Source: Monocercomonoides exilis
Lineage: Eukaryota; Preaxostyla; Oxymonadida; Polymastigidae
Reading direction: 5' to 3'
Assembly: GCA_001643675.2 (NCBI GenBank)
Contig: LSRY02000028.1
Location: 372,001 to 436,000 of the forward strand
DNA length: 64,000 bases
Shown one piece after another: positions 57,536-64,000 of the stretch. The position numbers and the translations under genes were made by a program. A model generated the notes under the pieces. That model did not search any database, had not been told where the DNA came from, and worked only from the letters and a program-made list of their open reading frames with translations. The number at the start of each line of letters is the position of its first letter. Position 1 is the first letter of the stretch.

Positions 57536-57788
57536 TTGTTTTTCTGTTTTTTCTTTTTTTTAGAAAATTTCTATAATCAAAAATATATTTCTTTCTTGTA
57601 AAACACAATGCACAATTTTCTTGATTTGCTATTGTTTGATTAAAAATTATAATTTTAAATAAAAAAGCAGAAAAATGTTAACAAAAATTATAGTACAACA
57701 TAAGCACAAACGAATGAACTTTTAAATTTAAAATTTGTAAAAGTTTAAAAATAAATGAAAAAAATTTATTCTTTTAAAGACCTTTCAT
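57536..57788. other. Spacer with RNA polymerase III terminator-like T runs
   Basis: Runs of five to eight T begin within ten bases of the tRNA-like gene (57540-57565) and would end Pol III transcription. The rest is AT-rich sequence up to the stop codon of the next minus-strand gene. Confidence 0.5.
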
Positions 57789-60677
57789 TCATATAACTTC
57801 GGGGAATCCATCTCTGATATATCCTGCATTTCTTAATTTCAAATGGTAAAGGCGAGGATCATCAGTTTCCTTCACAAATTGTCTCAACTTTCTTTCTTTT
57901 GCTTTTTGATTGGTGCTGTCTTCTGTAACAGCACTTTCAGTTCTTTCACCACTTCTTTCTCTATTCTCATTCGCCCAGCTGCTGTTGTCACCACCTTGAA
58001 CATATTGTGCGTAGTTAGTTTTTGTTAAACTGTCCCATCGAGCAACATCAGATGGGTTGAAAGGAATTGCTGGAAATGAAATCTGAGGGGATGGTGGAAT
58101 GAGAGACGTCTGAGGTGGATCGTGAAGCTGGGCCATTAGCGATAGAGACGAAATTGGTGGGAAAAGACCAGCTTGATCCGATGATGGAATTGAACATTCG
58201 CTGTATTGCTCATGCGACGAACAAGAAGCCTTTCCGAGCTGGGGTGTTCTTCGAATACTATTTGAGCTGTTTTTTTGAAGATCGCTCATTGCGACTCCTT
58301 TATGTGTTTCATGATATTTATCTCCTTTCGCTGAATTCATTTCACCACTCTGCAACAGATCAATCCTCTTCTGCCTTTCCTCCTCTTCTTTCCTTCTCTC
58401 GTCCTTCCCTCTAACATCGAGAACAGGAGGCGCTGTTGTGTCAATACTTAGCCTTTTCAGTTTTGTCCATGCAATTGCAGGCGGAATTAGAGGAGGAGGA
58501 GGAGTGCTGCAGAGAATATCGTCCTCCTCGTTTTGTGTGAGCGATGGAACATCGTTCGACACACCTTCTTTTTTCTCTCCCTCGTTTTTATCCGAATTTC
58601 TGCAATTCTTCTTTTCATTTGCACTTCTTGTTCTTTCAATAGCTGCCAAAGAACCAGGATAACGGCAACGACCAGGATCGTCGTCCCACAACAACTGTTG
58701 AGGAGAAGGTGTTGGAAATAAATGGGATACATTGTCAGGGGGATGAGTGTTTGATGGGGTCAAGCGCGAACTGCTTGATGGAAGCAGTAGTGATGGTACT
58801 GAAGCAAATGCAGGACGCTTTTCAATAACATGAACATCATTAGCTTCACAACCATCCAGTAAATCTTGTGGATGCTGTTGTGAATCCCATCTAGTACTCC
58901 AATTATTTGATCTTTTTGATGTGTCTTTTTCCGCCTCATCATTTTTCGAAAGAACAGCCGATGACGCGGTGAAATGTTGCTTTAGCAAAAAATCTCTTTC
59001 TTTACTCACACGAGATACAAATGCTGGATGAAGTCGTTTAATGATCGTTTTTTGAGGCGATCTCCCTTTTTCTTGTGGGATTGATGGGCTAATGAACGAT
59101 TTTTCCTGTTGCAATGTAAATTCCGATCCTTTCGAAGAATGTGAATGTGGAAGATGATGATTTTCTTTATGAAGAGATGATTGCGGACTAGTTGCAGAAC
59201 TTCGAAGAAACGAATTCAGTGGTGATATTTCAAATTCATCTGCGCTGCTTCCACTGAGAACTTTCCGAGGTTCGTTAGGCAGAGGCTGTTCTCTCAAAAA
59301 AGTTTGAGCCGAAGAAGGAAAAGCAAAGCTCTTTGGCTGAAGGTGTGATTGCGGAGGAGAAGGGATTAATTCGAGTTGCTCGTCAACTTGTGAAATGATT
59401 TCGTTAAGGGCTGCCTCGAATGATGAAATGTGTTCGTGTAATGCAGAATATTGAGAAAAAAATGATTGAGTTGAAGATTTTTTTGGTAAAGATGTTTGAA
59501 TAAAAGTTTGTGGTGTGGAAATATGACTGCGAGTTTGCTCAACGCCTTCATCCAAAAAGTTGGAATCGCTCCTTATCCTTCGAATAGGAGAAAATCTACT
59601 TTGACTTTTTGGACGGCTTTTGGGTGACTCGCTTTGTGTAGGAGAAAATTTGGATTGTTGATGGCTGGGCTTGAACTTTTTTTCAGGAGAACTTAAACAA
59701 GATTCCTTTTGCCAATTACGCGTTTGTTTATTATGAAAACGATAGCTGCTCGAATGAACTTGTTGATGCGATGATTCCTTGTTTGGTGAAATATGCGCTT
59801 TTCTTGAATTTTTTGGGTGTGGTGAATGGTGAAATGATCGATTCTTTTTCTTTCGCATCAATTGTGAAAGAAGTGGATGCTTCAATGCTTTTGGAGATGG
59901 CTTCAAAGAACTGATTGCAGAATGCGTAGATTTAGCTGTCAATTCTTTTGAATAATAACTATGGTCATGCGAGTGACCGAGAGATGACGAAAGTCGAGTT
60001 GGTGAAATTCTTTTGTGGTTCGACGAGCTAAACTTTGGACTTTGCCTCTTTTTCGGCTTATGAGGAGATTTTTGCTTTGGAGTCATTTCAGAATGGTTTG
60101 AATGAACAATCGATGTTGAAAGCTCGACTTTTTGAGGTGAATGATCTGTAATTTTTGAATGAAAAAGCGATTTTGCCGAACTGTTTAAAGAAATGCCCAT
60201 CAACCAATCTCCAATCTCATCTTTATTCATTCCCAGGGAATAATCTTCGTCATGGCTTTCCTTTTCAGCTTTTTCATCTCTTTTATCTGATTCACTCTGA
60301 TCCGATCCATCACGAGAATCGCTTCTTCTATTTCTCTTTCTTTGTTCTTCCCTTCGTGCTTCTTCTGCTTTTTCCATCAAATCAGGTGGAGGAGGTCGAT
60401 GAGGAGTTTGCTGATTATCTTTTGTAGTTTTTTCATTCGAACTCAATTTGAATTCATTTTGTACAAAATCATTGTAATATAGGTCATTCAGTGCAGACGA
60501 ATTACTCTTGATTTCCTGAGAATTATCGTCCTGCATCTCAAAGTCAAACTTAAATTTTTGATCTAATTTCAAATAACATTTTTTCTCAAACAAAAAAATT
60601 AAAGATATGTTTTGTATTTTAAACGATGAATTCAGAATCAAGCAAACAATCAATAAGAGACAAATAAAAATGCCCAT
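57789..60677 (-). CDS. Large disordered Ser/Pro-rich protein, unknown function
   Basis: An intronless frame of 962 codons. The first ATG (60677) opens a very hydrophobic, AT-driven stretch (MGIFICLLLIVCLILNSS). The next ATG at 60536 (MQDDNSQEIKSNSS) gives 915 residues and starts where normal composition begins. I favour the second start, because the first would leave only 37 bp to the divergent neighbour, but a signal peptide cannot be excluded. The body is Ser-, Pro-, His- and Lys-rich without recognisable domains (TPHRPPPPDLMEKAEEARRE near the N-terminus; many SP and SPK motifs, possible phosphorylation sites). The C-terminus is better ordered: LRQFVKETDDPRLYHLKLRN then AGYIRDGFPEVI. No family was recognised. 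Confidence 0.85.
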   Translation of the reverse strand: MGIFICLLLIVCLILNSSFKIQNISLIFLFEKKCYLKLDQKFKFDFEMQDDNSQEIKSNSSALNDLYYNDFVQNEFKLSSNEKTTKDNQQTPHRPPPPDLMEKAEEARREEQRKRNRRSDSRDGSDQSESDKRDEKAEKESHDEDYSLGMNKDEIGDWLMGISLNSSAKSLFHSKITDHSPQKVELSTSIVHSNHSEMTPKQKSPHKPKKRQSPKFSSSNHKRISPTRLSSSLGHSHDHSYYSKELTAKSTHSAISSLKPSPKALKHPLLSQLMRKKKNRSFHHSPHPKNSRKAHISPNKESSHQQVHSSSYRFHNKQTRNWQKESCLSSPEKKFKPSHQQSKFSPTQSESPKSRPKSQSRFSPIRRIRSDSNFLDEGVEQTRSHISTPQTFIQTSLPKKSSTQSFFSQYSALHEHISSFEAALNEIISQVDEQLELIPSPPQSHLQPKSFAFPSSAQTFLREQPLPNEPRKVLSGSSADEFEISPLNSFLRSSATSPQSSLHKENHHLPHSHSSKGSEFTLQQEKSFISPSIPQEKGRSPQKTIIKRLHPAFVSRVSKERDFLLKQHFTASSAVLSKNDEAEKDTSKRSNNWSTRWDSQQHPQDLLDGCEANDVHVIEKRPAFASVPSLLLPSSSSRLTPSNTHPPDNVSHLFPTPSPQQLLWDDDPGRCRYPGSLAAIERTRSANEKKNCRNSDKNEGEKKEGVSNDVPSLTQNEEDDILCSTPPPPLIPPAIAWTKLKRLSIDTTAPPVLDVRGKDERRKEEEERQKRIDLLQSGEMNSAKGDKYHETHKGVAMSDLQKNSSNSIRRTPQLGKASCSSHEQYSECSIPSSDQAGLFPPISSLSLMAQLHDPPQTSLIPPSPQISFPAIPFNPSDVARWDSLTKTNYAQYVQGGDNSSWANENRERSGERTESAVTEDSTNQKAKERKLRQFVKETDDPRLYHLKLRNAGYIRDGFPEVI

Positions 60678-60714
60678 TACAAAAAATTGAATTTCAAAAA
60701 AGGATTCCTTCTTT

Positions 60715-63678
60715 ATGAATACAAATGAATGTGCGTTAATTTCAAGAGATCAAAGAGAAGTTGAACGATTAAAATATTTTTCGAAAGAAATGAATTTCGA
60801 AAGAATTGAAAATGGCTCTGAATTTGTAATGTGCCATTTACGGCAAAAGAAACGAGAAAACAAACTTCATTCTTTTAGAGTTTCGAATGAAACAATAAAA
60901 AGTTTTGATTCTGATAGTTTTGTATGCTATTTTTACCCTGGACAAAACCTTTGACCTTTCTGCATTCAGAAAAAAAGAATTTTGGAATTAATACAGAATC
61001 TTGAAACAAGCGATGAAGAGAATCTTGAAAACACATTACCCTCCCTAAGAAGAATTATAGGATGTGTGCTTTTTATTGAACTTATTTTTTATTATGCGTT
61101 TTGATATTTTGGTAAAAGCAAATATATTTTGTGCAAATTTTGCTTATTCTTGCAATATTTTAGAATGTATTTCTTCAATTTTGGCTTGTAGTCATCGGTG
61201 CTTTATCATTGTGTGATGTGAATCTGTATTTTTGGTTTTCAATTTAATGTCAAAAAATTGAAAAATTTAGGAAATAACACTTGAAATCATTATTAACCTT
61301 GGTTTGCTGAATTAAAAAGATTGAATTTGCTTAAATCTTAATATCAATATATTTCTTATCGAATGATCATTATATGAATTTGAATTCTCTGTTTTATTTT
61401 GTGTTTCCAGTCAAATATGAAAATCGGGAAATAATAAATTCCGTTGTTTTTTCTCCAATTTTCGGTTATTTTGCAGAGTTTCTAACAAAGCAAAGGACCC
61501 AATCAATAACAAAGAGTACAATCACAATTATTCATCTTTGCGCCTCATCCTCAAAGGATTGTCAGAAATGGATTCTAAGAAATAGAATTCATGATTGCAT
61601 CATATCCCTTTTTAGAACATGTTTTGTAACGCTTCAACTGCCGGTCATATCATCAAGTGGAAAAGAGCAAGAGCTGTCTCTTATCCCAATTGCAATAACG
61701 CATTCCGCAGATGTTTATGTGCAATGCATTTATTTTTTGCGCGAAATGTCAAATATATTGGAAGACGATAGTATAACCTCATCTGCAGATATGCTATCAT
61801 CTTCGTCAACTCCCTTTCCACCAACTTCGCCTCAAGTTGCTGCAGACCCCCAACAGTTTATCAATGTTGACCAACTTCGCTCTGGGATGCGCTCCACACT
61901 TATTCCTTTGGTGTTGTGGCTTCTTCAGGATGACATCTCTCCATCTGTTGTTGAGGCTATCATGCAAATAGTTGCAAAAATCGTAAAGAACGACAGACAT
62001 AGCACGAATTTGCTGTGCAATTCGCAGCTCTGCACAAGCGATGTAATTTCAACAGGCTCTCACCCTGTTGCTGCGTCTTCTTTGTCTGCAATTGACGTTT
62101 TACTCACTTGCGGATTTGCTCAGGAAGTGACCGTTAACAACTATGGGATTTTGGATGTTTTGTGCGTAGTTCAATCCATTCTCTCTTGCAACAACCCCTC
62201 ATGGAACAAGGAATGATAATTTATGACTTTTTATGAGCATTCTGATGTATTTGTTAATTCTGCTTTTGTTTTAAAAATAAATATATGTCACTTTGTTTGG
62301 ATTGTGTTTTCAGATTATGGCGGGATGTGGATTATATCCATTTGTTGTTGGATGCTTGTTTTCGTCTTCCGCTGAAACGATAAGTGAAGCTTTGACAATT
62401 ATTGAGTTTTTGTCGTCAAACGATGAAGAGTTTTCAATCTATGTCGCAGAGAAATCTTTACTGACTGTTTTTTCAAGAATGTTGATGAACGATATTGATG
62501 GAGACGAAATCAATACGCCAAGAGTAATCTTAACCATCTTCGATGGTGAGATAATTGCAGCAAATAAAAGTTCTTCAGAAGCAGAAAAACAGAATTTGAT
62601 AAGGTATCCCGAGGATAATTACGAGTGTGTCGATTTAAGGAGTCGTTCTATGGCTGAGCAACACAATGATTGTAATCAGGAAAGTGATGGTGAAATGGAA
62701 AATTGTTCATATTCAATTGAAGATAAAGATTTTGACAGAGCCATTCCGTCTGAAGAAGAATCTGAATTAGCAGAAGGCTGCTTTATTGAGAATAGGGATA
62801 TTGATTATGATTGTTTACCGACTGTTGCTCCTCCATCAATGCAGATGGAACAGGAAGATAAATCTCAAATTGAATGTGAAGCAGAGAATTTTCATTGCGA
62901 AGGGATCAAATCGTCTTCGAAAAGCATTCTTCCATGTCAAATAGACATCTCCTTTCAAATTCCGATCTTTAATTGGAACGAGCGAGCCAGAATATGGTCT
63001 GTCATGAGAACTTTAATGCTTAACATCTTTACTCACAAAAATGGATTTCAATCAACAGAAAAGTATTCCAAAGATTCTATTGAAGAGAAGATTGTACAAC
63101 CTCTAAATTATTCATCCACAGCACCTTTTGATAGTCAAACTATTATTACTGTATCTTCTAATTCACATTCAGCATTATCTCTTAATGATTTTATCCAGCA
63201 TCGTGTTATTGTAGCACTTATTTCAACTTTGGAAGAGCTTGCTAGTTTTCAAAACAAGTCAGATTCCTCACAGCTCAATTTCCTCCCAGTTAACATCTTT
63301 GCCCTCCAACTCTTACAAACAATATTAATACTCCTACGAGCAGGAGAAGAAATGCTTGAAAAATTTAATAAAATGGAAGAGCAGAAATCCATGATGCAAT
63401 CATCTTTGGATACGAATGAAACAACTTTTATAAATTCATTTTCTTCCTCGTCAGACGAATCATATGATTTATTCAAGAATAAACCCCTTTGTGATCTTTG
63501 CCTAAATTACACTAACATTAATACACTTAATTATTTTTGTCGCAGCAAAGACAAGAACTTAGCTGAAGTAGCGAATATGATCTGTTCTCGGTGGATAGAA
63601 AGGGTAACAACACTTGTTATGTGCGACTCTGATAGTGAATGGGAAGATGTTATTGATTCCCTAATAACCAATGGATGA
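60715..63678 (+). CDS. Divergent importin-alpha-like armadillo-repeat protein
   Basis: The exon model is 60715-~60921, 60970-~61061, 61410-~62212 and 62314-63678. The N-terminal part has a basic patch (MCHLRQKKRENKLHSFR) that resembles an importin-beta-binding segment. It is followed by ILELIQNLETSDEENLENTL and FGYFAEFLTKQRTQS, then several ARM-type repeats (VVQSILSCNNPSWNKE, IMAGCGLYPFVVGCLF). That order matches karyopherin-alpha, which carries NLS cargo into the nucleus. The usual Trp/Asn cargo-binding ladder is poorly kept and an acidic Ser/Glu-rich insert occupies ~62.55-62.9 kb, so function is unsure. The third junction lacks a GT donor: the ARM sequence runs to WNKE, then TGA at 62214, while the next exon begins after TTTTCAG at 62313. 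Either a non-canonical intron or a disabling change is present. Confidence 0.7.
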
Positions 63679-63743
63679 ACATACATGCAAATGAAAAACA
63701 GTTATTTTTTTGATGATCAGTTACCCAGTATTTTTATATACGG

Positions 63744-64000
63744 ATGAGTTCAGAAGAAAAAATTTCAACTTCTGCGAGTAAATCCGAAAAGAAAGAGGAT
63801 GAGAAAATAATAAGCGAGAAAAAAGAAAAGGAAAAAGCAAAAGCTGGAGCTGTGCCTTCACAAGTTTGAAAAAATCAAAACTTTTTCAAAAGAACTTATT
63901 TTTCGCATTGTTCCATGCAAATTGCTGCTCAAAATAAATGTGAAAAAAAAGCAGAAGAAGGAAGATAAGTCAGCACAAAAAGAAGATATTCAGTCTTCAT
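63744..64000 (+). CDS. 5' end of a gene with a Lys/Glu-rich N-terminus, cut by the window edge
   Basis: The ATG at 63744 opens 40 codons (MSSEEKISTSASKSEKKEDE..), then a GTTTG donor at 63864. A run ending AAAAAAAAG precedes CAG at 63952 and restores an open frame (QKKEDKSAQKEDIQSS) to the edge. The sequence is charged, disordered and too short to name. The upstream gene on the same strand ends 65 bp before it. Confidence 0.6.

Overview
The window looks like nuclear DNA from a flagellated, intron-bearing protist. Genes are split by short introns (about 35-300 nt) with donors mostly of the form GTATG or GTTTG, AT-rich intergenic DNA separates them, and TAA, TAG and TGA all end reading frames, so the code looks standard. 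Two axonemal or ciliary genes (CFAP54, IFT140) show a motile flagellate. The two-exon gene at 10.5-11.8 kb resembles, from memory, a protein family that is highly expanded in the oxymonad Monocercomonoides. I infer an oxymonad (Preaxostyla), most likely Monocercomonoides-like, but could not check this by search.

Layout. 0-8.4 kb: an intronless minus-strand CFAP54 gene running off the left edge. 8.8-10.3 kb: a coiled-coil protein, divergent from the oxymonad-family gene (10.5-11.8 kb). 12.0-16.1 kb: a mobile-element graveyard with a 356-bp hairpin element and a decayed pogo-like transposase split by a 1.16-kb inverted-repeat element. 16.4-18.0 kb: an ER-type FKBP prolyl isomerase, divergent from a 3260-residue protein (18.4-28.4 kb) whose Zn2Cys6 DNA-binding domain is spread over three tiny exons. 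29.6-44.2 kb: four minus-strand, intron-rich conserved genes: IFT140, the exosome helicase MTR4, the actin regulator CAP and a PP5-type phosphatase. 44.2-46.8 kb: empty AT-rich DNA holding a dispersed repeat. 46.8-50.3 kb: the ER Hsp90 GRP94 with a long charged tail, divergent from a coiled-coil protein (50.5-52.8 kb). 53.4-57.4 kb: a nested transposon cluster (335-bp-arm palindrome, Harbinger MITE, apparently intact PIF/Harbinger element) ending 8 bp before an intron-containing tRNA-like gene. 57.8-60.7 kb: a disordered Ser/Pro-rich protein. 60.7-63.7 kb: a divergent importin-alpha-like ARM protein. The right edge holds the first two exons of another gene.

Functional themes. CFAP54 (central apparatus) and IFT140 (retrograde IFT-A) serve the flagellum. 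GRP94 and the FKBP are ER folding factors, and both end in KDEL-like tetrapeptides (KEDL, KKEL) after long charged extensions absent from their usual relatives. MTR4 serves the nuclear exosome and CAP serves actin turnover. The points most worth a second look are the giant Zn2Cys6 protein outside fungi, the microexons, two non-GT introns, the nested Harbinger cluster beside a tRNA, and that tRNA's enlarged anticodon loop.
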